From Lanius collurio (Eukaryota > Chordata > Aves > Passeriformes > Laniidae), in the NCBI GenBank assembly GCA_020086605.1, contig JACBWW010000012.1, positions 10,337,845-10,401,844 on the forward strand: a stretch of DNA of 64,000 nt, given 5' to 3'. This document shows positions 1 through 11,666 of this stretch, piece after piece. Under the pieces are notes generated by a model, which did no database searches, had not been told where the DNA came from, and saw only the letters and a program-made list of their open reading frames with translations. The position numbers and the translations under genes are program-made. The number at the start of each line of letters is the position of its first letter. The first letter of the stretch is position 1.

Positions 1-471
1 ATATAGACTCAGTTCTATGTTATGGACAGTCAAATCTATTTCTTAAAATAAATTTTATTACTAGACTCATCAAGCTGTTCTCATCACTGCCATCCTTCTT
101 CAAATTTCCAGCATCCTTCTCAATTCTAGCTTTTATTCAAGAAATTAAAATATTTATATTTAATAAATAAAGAGAAAAATAGTCTCACTTTTCATCTGAT
201 TTAATATCTAACATTTTTTCCTGAATATAGCACTGAAAAAGATAACAGAAATATATTGAATAGGAGAAAAGGGAAAGTAGTTTTATTGTATAACCTAAGA
301 GAGGAGAGAAAAAATATAAGACATATCATTCTGTTAGCTGCCCAAACAAAATGCATGTCTGAAGATAAAAAGACCTAAATAGCAACCATCTGATTAATTT
401 CAGAAACATTTTTCTGCTATTTGATAGAATGTTAAAAATAATTAAGAGTTTACCTTGAGTTTTAGGTGTAG

Positions 472-510
472 ACTTCTTAAGTATTTATCATATTTATAAA
501 TTTAAGAAGT
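472..510. repeat. AT-rich inverted repeat
   Basis: The arms acttcttaa (472-480) and ttaagaagt (502-510) are perfect reverse complements, separated by a 21-base AT-rich spacer that itself contains atttat and ataaat. It could form a small hairpin. No terminal repeats or target duplication of a MITE were recognised. Confidence 0.5.
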
Positions 511-3377
511 ACTTAAATAATTTCAGAAGATATTTTAGATACAAGATATATATAGAGAGAGATAAGGAAATTCTGGAATTGCTTTCAAAAGTTACAACTG
601 CTTATGTACATTGGCCAAGGCTTTTAAGAGGATCCGTCTTTCACAACTTTTATTCTACATGAATAAAATCAGAACAGCTGAAAAACAAAATGTAAAGCCA
701 CAACTAAATAAAAGCTGTTTCTCTTCTGAAAACCTGGGAAACCTCAAAAGTCCTCTGTGGACATTTGCAAGACTGGATTTACAAAACACAGGCAGGTATG
801 GAATTTTACAGTAAGACAGAAAAAATAGTAATAACAATAAAAATTGAGCAGGTAATTTTCAAGACAAGCAACCACAGAGTATCTTTATGGCTAAGGATAT
901 TTTGCTGGGATGTGAACTTGAATCTTAGTTTCTTTATGTTCCAGAATGAGCCAAGAGCCAGAAGGTAGTATAAATAGTTCTCCCCATACATCCCTCTTTA
1001 CTGTGAAGGTATTTTTCTTCATAGATTAACTACTAAAATGAAAAAAGACATACCTATTGTTTCAAATAAGTGTCCATTGGATGAATTTCTAACTACAAAT
1101 TGAAGTTTCAGAAAGCTTGCCATTGTTTTCCCATTAATTCTGTTCCATGACATTGAACACGAATTAACTGATATTTCCCCAAACACATTACAAAAAAAAC
1201 CAAAAAAAAAACTTGCTTTGTTTTATTAAAAAAGATGTAGCCTATTGTTTATATCTTGAAGCTATGACATACTCCTTAGCTTCTCTTCATTTTCCCAGAA
1301 TCAGCTCTTACTGTAGTCAGATGCCTTTTTTCCCTACATGCATTTCCCTTCCTTCTGTGATGCATAAGGATATTCCATCTAGCACTGAGGGGAAAAAGAA
1401 ATCACTGTTTTCCTCCACCACTCTTACCTACTTTCTCCAGGTTTTTTTTGTATTATACTCCACCACTCTTTTTTTTTTCTTTATAGATTTTTTTTTAATT
1501 AACTTGTATTTACTTACCTTCATTTCATCTCTTTCTACGTAAGTTAATTTTCTGGATTAAAAATCAAGGCACTTCAGGCTTTGTTATTACCTGCAAAATT
1601 TTGCCAGGGAAATAAAATACGTATCTACCATCAAATAGCCATTAAAATAGCCCACATAATCAGCTTGCCAAAAGCATGATAACTTAATTAGCAATGGTTT
1701 GTCACTTTCACCATGGTTGCTCACTAAATTTGGAATTTGTTGAGTTCAAAAACTTCAGGTTCGTCATTGGGAACATAAAATTTACTTATTTTTTTAACTT
1801 TTGCAACTAATAATCTGGCATTTGAGTTAGCTTTCCAAAAGCCCAAAATCAGAATAGAAGGCAAAGTTTATGAAGTGCTGTTTGTGAACAGCACTACAGA
1901 TTAGACATGATGCAGAGATCTAATTATGTTCATCTATACACAACATATACACACCTATAAAAGTGACTCAGTTTTTCCAAAGTCTCTTAAAACAGCTAAA
2001 TTGAGAATTTTAAGTACAGAAAAGAACATAATGGAGATGAAAAGGGAAACTGTGATAGCAGGTCTAGGCACACATATATAAGCACAGAAACAATTACAAG
2101 TGTTGTCATAAAACTTAATTACAGAAGGGAAAAAAAACCAAACAACAAAAAAAAAAAAAAAGAAACCCAGACAAACACTGAACATTTGCAAATGCTAGGA
2201 AAAGCTTTTCCTACTCAAATATCAGGAAAGTCAAATCCCATTTAATAAAGTCAATCAAAATGAAATTTGGGGATAACAAAAGTTAGTTATTAATGAAATT
2301 ACCAGGAAATCTCAGGAAGCCCAAAGGCATCTTGAGGAAATGTATTTAAAACTGACTGGAATCTCAGGTGCCCAGAGATGGTGCTGGAGCAGGAAATAAC
2401 TGAAATATTGAAAGAGTGTAAATCTTTACCACAATAACCCTGCTTCAAATCATAGTTCAAGAACGATCCCAGCCTTTGTTTTTCAGGGTGACCTTGAACA
2501 GACAAGAGCTAACACATTATTTGGGCAAAACTCTTCCATTCCCAAGCAACCGGAGAGGGTACTTTGGTATGCATCATCTGTCACTTCTCATCTTCAGACT
2601 TCTTAAATTCTCCTCCCGCACCAATGTGCCAGAGCGGAGCACAGCCAGCACAGGCTGCAGGTGGATGTGAGGGGGTGCATGGGAGCTGGATGGCCATGGA
2701 AGTGAGGGCAGTTCAATGCAAACCTCCAACAGCACCCAGCTTGCTCAGCCTCTCCACAGCTTGATATGGCTCTCCAGAGGACACACTGCAGCCCAGGAAG
2801 AGAGAAGAGCCATTCAGTCACCCCACATGGAAACAACTGAACAGGTCTGTTCATGCATTTCCAAGTTCTTATCTCAGTTGGAAGAGGGGGCCACCCAGTC
2901 TGACACAGGCTGAAAGAGCCCATCTAAGATAGGAGTTTTGCAGCTTGTCAGGAGCATCTTTTGAGTTGCCCTGGACACCTCTGAATCCCTTTGCATGATC
3001 AAGCTGGATGGCCAGAAAACAACATTCCACAGGGAGAAAGCACTGTAGCAGGCCTATGCAGTTTTTTTCTTGATTTAGAACTAAGTAAACAACAGTAAAT
3101 CTGCCATGCAACCATGATTTTATTTTCACATAGGCATAGGAAGAAAAGAGAGCAGATAAATATCTGAGGTAACAGAATTTTCCAATGTAGTTACTTGGAA
3201 ATACGTTGTAAATTTACCTGCTGAATTTATCAGTGATACAAATTCATATAGATATCCCTAATTAGTCTGATATCACCTGAAACCAAACTCTGGAACTTGA
3301 AGATTGAAGAGTTCATCTTCATGTGGTGGGTTGAGAGATTTGTTAAGCAGTTTAAGAATGCCGTTGGATACCAGCTG

Positions 3378-3415
3378 CTATTCTAAAACACCTATACTAT
3401 TCTAAAACACCTATA
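3378..3415. repeat. Perfect 19-bp tandem duplication
   Basis: The 19-base unit beginning ctattctaaaac occurs twice back to back (3378-3396 and 3397-3415) with no mismatch. The identity suggests a recent slippage or repair duplication. Confidence 0.9.
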
Positions 3416-6400
3416 GCTAAATCTAAGAAGATTTGGTAAGGGTAGAAAAGGTTTTTTAAAAATTAGCCTAAGAAATAATTTTGTTCCCCTCATCTTTTAG
3501 CACCAGCCTTCAAGTAACAGCAGCAGAGAAATGCAGAGTAGCAGAAGCATGTACGAGGCATTAACACTCACATTTCTATTTCCACATGTTTCTACCATTT
3601 GTCAGCATCTATAAGATAAACAAGGTCATTTATAATATTTGCAATAACATCTCCTTTTTGCTGTTGAACTCAACTCCAGTGCTTCAATTGTTTCCTAGCA
3701 GTCAAGCCAGAGAATAATAAATCCAGCTGCATACAGCTTGATGATTGTAGCCCTGTGCAGTATGCCATGCAGAGGCACTTGAGAAATTACACTCTTCAGC
3801 CAGAGAAGGCAACGGGTCACCACTTTGTGTAATACAACCATGGCCCATGCTACAGCCTGTGATAAATGATGCCATCTTTCTGTACGTCTAGAGGCAGGAG
3901 TTGGCCACTGAGTGCTCCCATACAGTTGGCCTCCATCACAGCCTAGATGCAGAGAAATCACCAAAGCCGCTGAAAGGAAATATTTGAAAGAAGGCCACTA
4001 AGAAAAGTCTTTTTTTTGGTGATAGCTCCATGACTTTTGACAGAATATCATGGGTAAAATTCATAATTGGATTTGTCACTTAGATCTATTCTGAGAATTT
4101 GGTTTCTCAGGTTACTGGATGTCACTCAAAATCCTAGTAATTTTTTCCGCTTCTTAGAGAGGTTTAACACCTTTGGTGCAAGACAACATTAATGCTACAG
4201 CACTATTCAGTACAAGATGAAATCTAATGCACTTTGCTCTAATTAAGAGGTCACTATTAGCACACACGAAGGCATGTAATCGATTAGTAACAACATAGTT
4301 CTCAAAAAATAATATTGAGTATTATTGTAAGCAGTAACATGCCATTTAAAAGAAGTTTATTAGTCCATAAATTATAGCTTATCTCAAAAAAGCACGTGTT
4401 AAACAGTTACAACTCAAGAACAAAAAATATCTAAATAATAAATCCCAAGTATTTTGTGCAAGAAAATATTTATCAATGTATAATTTATCCATCATAAAGA
4501 ACAACCACTTTCAGATCTTCCTGGCTTTTGCTAAAGATGAGGACAAATTATTTCAGTCCTGTGATTGCACATCATTGGCAAGTCAACACTTCCAAGTCAG
4601 TGATAAAATGCAGCCTCACTACAGAGGACCAAACCTGAGTGAATTTTTTCTTGTCCTTACTCTTTGGGAAGATTAAGTTGTCTAGGATTTTCTGACCTCA
4701 AGTACTCCCACATGCCTGCCTTGTCCTCATTAAGTGGAGAACTCCAAGTCTTCACTCTATGCTGAGGGTCAAAATCTGAGTGCAACAATCTGAGGGCAAT
4801 CTAGCTTCCTTATTCCCCAAATGTGACTCTCTTGAAAAGCACTTCAATCCCAGGCTAGCCAATTAATAGAAACCTTCCATTGTTGTAATGATACAGGTGT
4901 CTGAACTGTACTGTGCTTCCACTTTCCTCTGTGCTGCAATAAAATACTGTCTCTTTCCTGAAATACCCAGGACTTTTCTGAGGTCAGTCTGCTTGCTAGT
5001 GGGCCAGCTTCAGAATGAGCACAGCTGAATGCAATTGTACATATTTTTATAGCAAATGTTAATAATCTAATTACTGTGAATCACAATTCAGGTCTAGATT
5101 CTCCCTTATATGTCCTTCCCTTAGAATGAGCCACTCCAAGTTAATACTGAAAACCAAAACATGCAGATTGGCAACTTTTACAACCTGATTTGCATTCACT
5201 TGTCACTGTAAACAAAATATATTTGAATGCCACTGTTAAGTTCATTAGAAATTAGCAAATGCATATTAAAAGCTCATCTCTCAGATATAAAATTTCCTAT
5301 TAATGAAATTCAGCTTTAAAAGCCTTAACACATAAATCACAGAAACATTATTCCACTTGTAAATTTTAAGTATCACCAATAAAAATAATGCTTATCAAAG
5401 GAAGCGTTTGTAGTTGCTGCCATTCTTCTCATCTGTTTTACATTAGATTGCCTCAGCAAGATAAAAGCATCCTCATCACCTCTCCCAATGGAAAATGCAG
5501 CAACCAAGGCTGCATATTAAAGCACGCAAGAACAAAAAAGGTGCCTTTAAGAAAAGCTCTATAAATACACTAGAACTAAGCAGGCTGCAAAACATAGGCC
5601 TTGCTTCAGATTCAAGAACTGAGCTGCAACAGGCAGTCATGCTGCAGGTGAGGAAGGAGATGGTGGGACCTACACCCTGAGTAGGCACAGCACAGCCTAC
5701 ATAACACTTCTATAAATGTAGTGTTAATTCATCTCAGAAGAGCCACTATCAGTCTGATTCCAGTTTAAATATAAGATACTTGATTTGGAGAGAAATTATC
5801 ACTGGCAGCAACTTCAGGCACAAACTCCTGCAGCTTTAGACAGGGGTGGGTAATAAACTCCCAGAGTTTCAAGCAGCTCTGTCAAGATGCACTTTACAAA
5901 TCAATAACAGCCCATGCCTATTAGCTAATAATCGCCAATAATACCTACCTACCTATTATTCTGAGAGGGCCTATCTGAGCACACAGTATCCTGCTGCTTC
6001 TATCCTAACCTGCAATCACTGAAACTTGAAGTATCAGGAGAGGCAGATTTTTCCACATTCATCTTTCGTCACTGATGAACCATCTCAGCCTTTTTTTTTA
6101 AACTCTGTTCCTTCTTTTGAAAAGCATAATTAATTCCCCCATTTCTCTAGAGTCAGCCTATGTGCTGAGGAAGGGCTGCAAGTGACCGCAACAGTTTCAA
6201 GCAGCTCTCAGCTGTGATCAGGCAGTGTGCATTCCCAATATTCCTGTGCAGCCTCTCCAATACCACCCAGCAACCACTCCTCCTAGATATTGGGTATTCC
6301 TAGATCCAACAAACTAGGACATGAGCTTATTTGGCATCCCCAGATTTAACTTCTTCACCACCCTCAGAGGACCAACATCTACCGCACCAGCAAACCCAAA

Positions 6401-6564
6401 GGACTGTGCTGCCCTTCTTTAGCAGTCCATCTGGTTAAACAAGGGCTGCTGGGTTTGTTATAATGCTGCTTTTCTTCTTTTTCTTCTTTTTTGCCTGAAA
6501 GTCCCATACAAATGAAAATTACTAGAAAGCAAAAACCATAACACACCAGATCAAGGATTTTGCA

Positions 6565-6963
6565 GAAGCTCAGGATGGCTAAGGTTGGAAGGGATCTCTG
6601 GAGGCCATCTAGTTCAAATTCCTTCTCAAATAGGCCCACATACAGCCAGTTGCCCAGGACCCTATTGAGATGAGTTTTGAATATATCCAAAGGTGGAGAA
6701 TCTACAGCTTCCCTGGGCAACCTCTTCTGATGCTCCATCACCTTCACAATAAAAAAAGTGTTTCCTGATATCCAGACACAGAACCTTCTGTGTTTCAGTT
6801 TGTGCCCACTGCCTCTCACCCTGTCACTGGGCACATCTGAAAAAAACCTGGCTTCATCTTTACATTCTCTGGGTATTTATACACATTGGCAAGATGTGCC
6901 TGAGCTTTCTCTTCAAGCTGAACAGACCCAGTTCTCCTAGCCTTTCCTCATGGGAGAGATGCT
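6565..6963 (-). mobile_element. CR1 LINE, 5'-truncated 3' fragment
   Basis: Read on the minus strand, this is the 3' end of a CR1 non-LTR retrotransposon. It includes the C-terminal part of the ORF2 polyprotein (endonuclease plus reverse transcriptase) and the short 3' UTR. A minus-strand frame starting at 6834 contains the typical CR1 carboxyl-end segments GHKLKHR, RLPREAV and LDIFKTHLNRVLGN. The CR1 3' UTR follows, with its usual block on the plus strand around ggttggaagggatct. The family stop codon is lost, so the open frame runs on into flanking DNA to 6379. The catalytic domains are absent: this is a dead fragment. The 5' limit near 6963 is approximate. Confidence 0.9.
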
Positions 6964-7533
6964 TGTTAACCAGGAGAATTTCCCACATCTGAGAAGAGTG
7001 CCCCAAAAAAGTGACCTTGTACTATCCTGTTAAATACATACTTTGGCATCAGTGTTTGGCAATGCCGGACTGTGATGCTTGGTTAACAGGAGAAGTTCTG
7101 CAATTCTGATGTAACCAGCACTGCCTTGGAGCAATCAAACCACAGAGATGTAGAAATAAAATAAGAAAGAGCAATACAGTGTAAATTTGGAACAGCACTT
7201 TCCGATGAGGGAGTTTGTTGAGGATAAATGTTATTCTTTACTCATCAGTAGAGTCATTTTCAGAATTAGCCAGAGCTGCACTGCATACTGCTCTCCAGCA
7301 TGTTTCCATTGGACAGTACGGTGGGGGAGCACTCTCAATAACCCAGCAAGGGACAGATGAGAAGGGAGGATATTCCAATAGAGTCGGATTTCTCACAGCC
7401 CTTAGGAGCCCCACTGGTCACATCCAGCTCATTCAGAGGCACAGAGTTTCAAAGATCACAGCTAAGCCCAAAGACAAACTCACATCACTGCCTACGAACA
7501 AACCTTCGCTGCATTTTACATTGAGTTCAAAGC
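6964..7533. other. Non-coding stretch between CR1 and SINE
   Basis: This interval shows no recognised gene or repeat. An open frame at 7215-7553 (112 codons) runs into the neighbouring SINE and has no known domain, so I treat it as chance. Confidence 0.5.
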
Positions 7534-7672
7534 AGAATCACAGAACATTCTGAGTTGGAACAGATCACAAGGATCATTGAGTCCAACTGCTAAGTAAATG
7601 GCCTGGACAGGGATCAAACCCACAACATTGCTGATATTAGTGCTGTGCTCTAACCAACTGAGCTAATCTCAG
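7534..7672 (-). mobile_element. tRNA-Ile-derived SINE with CR1 tail (TguSINE1-like)
   Basis: Read on the minus strand, 7672-7599 aligns along its whole length with tRNA-Ile(AAT). It has an A-box (TAGCTCAGTTGG), an anticodon-loop segment ctaata, a B-box (GGTTTGATCCC) and the acceptor-side ending ggcca. It is followed, toward 7534, by about 65 bases of CR1 3' UTR ending in attctgtgattctg. A Pol III tRNA head joined to a CR1 tail is the architecture of TguSINE1, a family that arose in early passerines and is mobilised by CR1 machinery. Flanks at about 7498-7519 and 7679-7699 share gctgcatttta and a diverged extension, a candidate target-site duplication. It is not a functional tRNA gene: the acceptor stem does not pair, and it carries a tail. 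Confidence 0.9.
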
Positions 7673-10600
7673 AATCAACACAACCATTGCTGCATTTTAA
7701 AGCTATGTCAAAATTGATCCATAAAGATTTATAAGTAATTAATTGATTTTTTTCCATTTACTGAATGAGAGGAAGAGGAATTTCACATGAACTCTACTGT
7801 ATGTGCTCAATTATTTGAACATTAATAAAAACAACCACAGGGGTTCCATACCTAAGGACCCAGGAAACTGTTTTTGTATTCATACATTCCTTTTCACATA
7901 AAAAGGTAATATCTTTGATGGAATATTGTTAAATATTGCATGCAGGAGTCCTTAATGTTTAAAAACAGTAACTTATTTATATTTCAGTTTTATTTAAAGG
8001 CTTCTGATAATTTTAACAGTTGAAATAATGCAAACAAACCATCAACTTGGCGTCATTTCCCTTCCTGTGCTCCCATATACCCTCCAAGCAAGATAATCCT
8101 CAAGGGACAAGTCGTATGCAAATTTATTTTGCAGCTTGGGATTGTGCTAAATAATTACCAACAAAAATGTATTATTTAGCTCCAGGCTATCTCAGTGCAT
8201 TAGAATTAAATGGCAACTATTTGCTCTTTCAGTCGTGGCAAGAACTACTGGGCTGATGTCAGCATCATTTTGAATGCCATTATCACAGTCTCTGGCTCTT
8301 TAGAAGGAGCAGGCAGATTTATTTACAACCTAGTGAGTGTCTCACATTTCTTTGAGCATGACACCATAGAAAATATCCTTCCTAGTCTAGATTACCAGGA
8401 GTATATTAGTATTATTAAAAGCTATCCTTTTGTTAAGAAGGTTGCTATGACATTCCCATCTCTATGGGAAAATTCATTATCACATACCATTTGAGCAGCA
8501 GTAGGCAACTGCACATATTTACTGCAAGGGAAATGCCAGAAAGCAGAATACACTTTTTACACTTTTGAGCATTTGCCAAAGAGCCATGTGACACATGCCC
8601 AGATCTGGTGTTAAGGGTTGTGGGGGTTTTAATTCCTTTTTTTTTTTTTTTTCCAGAAATGCCAATGAAAGAGAGTAACAAGACACTGCACAAGTCTGAA
8701 TCCCAGCTGTTCTGCTCTTTGGAAAGATCCCAGAAGCATCAGCACTGTACACTCCCACTGACAGGCAGAATAGGCTGAAGAAATAGGAGGGCTGAACCAC
8801 AGGATTGTTTGTTTTTCATGGTCAGTGACAAGGTCCAGGACTTGCCACATTTGCAGGCACTACTGAATCACATTGGGAATATCCTCTCTGTGTCTTTCCT
8901 TCCAGGGGACAAGTGCTTGCAGCCTCAGCCGTTTGGGCAGAACCTTTCCACAATATCCTACTCCATCTGTGAGCATAAGTGCCACAATGTGGCCATAAAT
9001 TACTAGTTTCTAAGGCTTAATTGAGCATATATAAAGACACACACTCCCCTGCCTCCGTCTTAACCAATGCCATCCTCTTTTTTGCATCCTTTTTAAAGGC
9101 CGTATTTATGATGGAAATATTGTAACAATGCATTCAAAACACATTGCAAACTAAATATTCATGAAGTCAAACAAATACTCCTACATAAATATACTCATAT
9201 GGATTCATAGCAAAGGGGGATTTGTTTCAGTGCCTGGCAATATACTTCTGCTACAAGCAAAACAGTGCTCAGCCTGCCCTGGCTCAGCCTTGGCTTAGCA
9301 GCAGTCTCTCCACTCTCTCCTTGTTACCAAGGTTTATCTTGACACAGACTGAACCCAAAAAGCCCTTCGGTCTAACACTGTCATAAAACCAAAGCATCCA
9401 AACTTTGCTCTAACATAAGAATGTAATCTTTTATGAACACTGAAGCAAAAAGTATTCAAAGCTCACAAATCTGAACACCATCTTTAGCAAAGGCTTCCTC
9501 AGTCAGAAAGAAGAACAAGATCAGTTTCCTTCTGAAATTTCATTAATAGCTTCGTCATGCCTTTCTATCTCTGACCTATTCAATTTAGGACTGACTCTAA
9601 AGTAAAGAACACAATACAAATACTCCCAGACTTTTTAAATCTGAGTTCAAGGTTAAACTTGGGCTCAACCTTCTATCTAGACATATGCTACCAAAAAGTG
9701 GGGAAAAAATTAGGGCTTTACAATACCATCAAATATTGAAATATTGTCCTTGTATTCTGCATGTTCATTCCCTAGAGAAGGCATGCAAGCAGTATGATAT
9801 TTAAACCTGAACTACCTCAGGCAGAGGCAACTGAAGGCTACCACTACTTCAGAACTGAACTTCCTTACCTTTTAAAATTATGGTTTTCCATCTTCCACAG
9901 GTCAAAATTCATACTTGCTTTTAGAAGGTGACACACAAAAAGCAATAATCACAGTATTTATCATTCAGATCCCAGGTTTTTTTATTATTTTGACAAATAC
10001 ATGGTCAGCATGTGTTGGTTTTTAGTCAAATACAGATTCAAAGCACATGTTCTGCTACAGCTGATATTAAACCTATTTGAAGCAGATGGGGATACATCCA
10101 CTTTCCTACTCATTAGATAAACAAAGAGAACACATTCACATTTCTATATCATTACCATCCCAATTATGCCTTCAGACTCCAACCACAAATACTTTATTTT
10201 TATTTGGACCAATACTCAGCCAGTTACCATTTCATTTCAAATATTGCCAGGGACCAGACAAGGGAAGAGATGGAGCCATCTAAGAGCTGAAGGCACAACA
10301 TTTTTTATGTGGAAATTAAATATGGGTTAAACAATAATTAAAATGCTATTTTGTGCTTTTAAAGGTGAACCAAACACCAACTAATGTAATAAAGTCCATT
10401 GAATTCTCTATTTTAACAAGTTCCCTGACAGAAGGACTGTTTGGTCTCTTAATATCCTCAGAAGATGCTTCATCTGATTTTGGTTCCATTAACGAACTAA
10501 TCCATACAACATTGTAAATGGGAAGCACATAGCAAGCATATCTTACTCCTTAGTTTATTTACCTAAATGGATTTGATCACAGAGCAAAGATATCCCTACA

Positions 10601-11068
10601 GGTTTGTAACAGAGAAAGCATTATTAATTAATAAACCTTCAGATAAGCAAATAAATCCAAGTTCGAATAAATTTAAAAGAGCCACTTCTTCTTTTTAATG
10701 TAGTCTGGGCTCAGCAATGCAGCTTGAACATAGTAAATAAGCTAATATAAATGAAACAACCTAAGTACAACAAAAGCAGTGGCAAAGCACTGTCCACTTC
10801 TCACCAGGAAAAAGACAAACATAAAGATAAAACTACAACAAAGGAAGCAAGTTTTGACAACTTCATTAGGAGAGAGAATTTTACAATCAAAAGGAAAAAG
10901 AAACACAAAATGGCTATAAAAGACTTCTCCTGTGAAGAGAAACAGTCTCACTGCTCCAAGTAGCAGTGCCTATCAACAGTGCAAAGAAAAAGCCCCACAG
11001 CACTGGTGATGTTTCACATGTCAGCCTGTTCTCAGAGACACTCACCCTGAAACAACACTAAATAGAAG
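7673..11068. other. AT-rich non-coding stretch, possible conserved blocks
   Basis: No gene is recognised. An octamer ATGCAAAT lies at 8116-8123, inside a stretch (8100-8220) whose texture resembles conserved non-coding DNA. A run of 18 T lies at 8637-8654. Open frames near 8210-8494 and 8445-8850 are AT- or poly(T)-driven and show no domain. Confidence 0.5.
8637..8654. repeat. Poly(T) run, 18 bases
   Basis: Uninterrupted T homopolymer. On the minus strand it reads as an A tract, but no polyadenylation signal or recognised retrocopy lies upstream of it. Confidence 0.95.
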
Positions 11069-11252
11069 CAGAATGACTAGGCTGGAAGAGACCACCAAGA
11101 TCATCGAGTCCAACCCATGCCCTAACACCTCAACTAAACTATGGCACTGAGTGACATATCCAATAGGTTTTTTGAACACATCCAGGGATGGTGACTCCAC
11201 CACACCTCCCCAGGCAGGCTAAAATAGGGTTTCTCCACTGTCAGGAGAAATA
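11069..11252 (-). mobile_element. CR1 LINE 3' UTR fragment
   Basis: Plus-strand text such as ggctggaagagaccaccaag, then atcatcgagtccaaccc and catccagggatggtgactcc, is the reverse complement of a CR1 3' region. Only the last part of the element remains. It stops at a poly(A) stretch near 11253-11265 on the plus strand. No coding capacity survives. Confidence 0.88.
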
Positions 11253-11606
11253 AAAAAAAAAAAATCTACAAAAGGGAAATCCCAGTGATATTCTAAGCTT
11301 GAAAGCAGAAATAATCAGCTGAGGAGTCAGGACATTGCTTTCTCACTTTCACTCTTGACTAGGTAAAGCAGCAGGCACCAGGGACACCAGTTCAAGTGCA
11401 GCTCCTAACAGCAAGTACTGCAGCATCTGCTTCTGAGCTTTGTTCCCTCCCTGGTGCTCCTGGAGAGGCTGCAGCTGCCTCATACTTAACCCTGCACCAA
11501 ACTGGCAGTATTAAGCAGATCCTCCTACCTCCCCACCTCAAAGATGGTTATGGTTGTAACCTTAAGTCAAAAACTGTAAACATATGTCACATTTGATTTT
11601 CTTAAG

Positions 11607-11666
11607 TGATTAGTATATTACTAATCAAATTGAGAAGCTGATTAGCAAATTGAATATCTGATTAGC
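11607..11666. promoter_or_regulatory. Candidate enhancer: palindrome plus TGATTAG cluster
   Basis: A 21-base palindrome (11607-11627) has arms tgattagta and tactaatca around a central tat. Two further TGATTAGC copies follow at 11639-11646 and 11659-11666, spaced 20 bases apart. TGATTAG resembles AT-rich homeodomain target sites. Clustering and even spacing are seen directly; the regulatory role is inferred, and an AT-rich background makes chance occurrence possible. Confidence 0.25.

Larger units (their letters stand above)
1..6564. other. AT-rich non-coding stretch, no gene recognised
   Basis: No reading frame here resembles a known protein, and none is longer than about 106 codons. Visible small features are a 9-bp inverted repeat (472-480 against 502-510), a poly(A) run at 2147-2161 and a perfect 19-bp tandem duplication at 3378-3415. 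The interval 2450-3010 is somewhat richer in G+C than its surroundings, but I see no repeat family or exon in it. Around 4938 there is an AATAAA followed by pyrimidine-rich DNA, which could be an old LTR end, but this is too weak to call. The most likely identity is intron or intergenic DNA. Confidence 0.6.

Noticed and set aside
4690..5000. LTR-like 3' end with AATAAA at 4938
   Set aside because: Only one generic signal; no TG...CA boundaries, primer site or target duplication could be fixed.
6379..6834. 151-codon minus-strand ORF as a host gene
   Set aside because: Its first half is the carboxyl end of CR1 ORF2 and the rest is read-through into flanking DNA after loss of the stop.
7599..7672. 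Possible tRNA-Ile gene
   Set aside because: A-box, B-box and anticodon are present, but the acceptor stem does not pair and the sequence continues into a CR1 tail, so it is a SINE.
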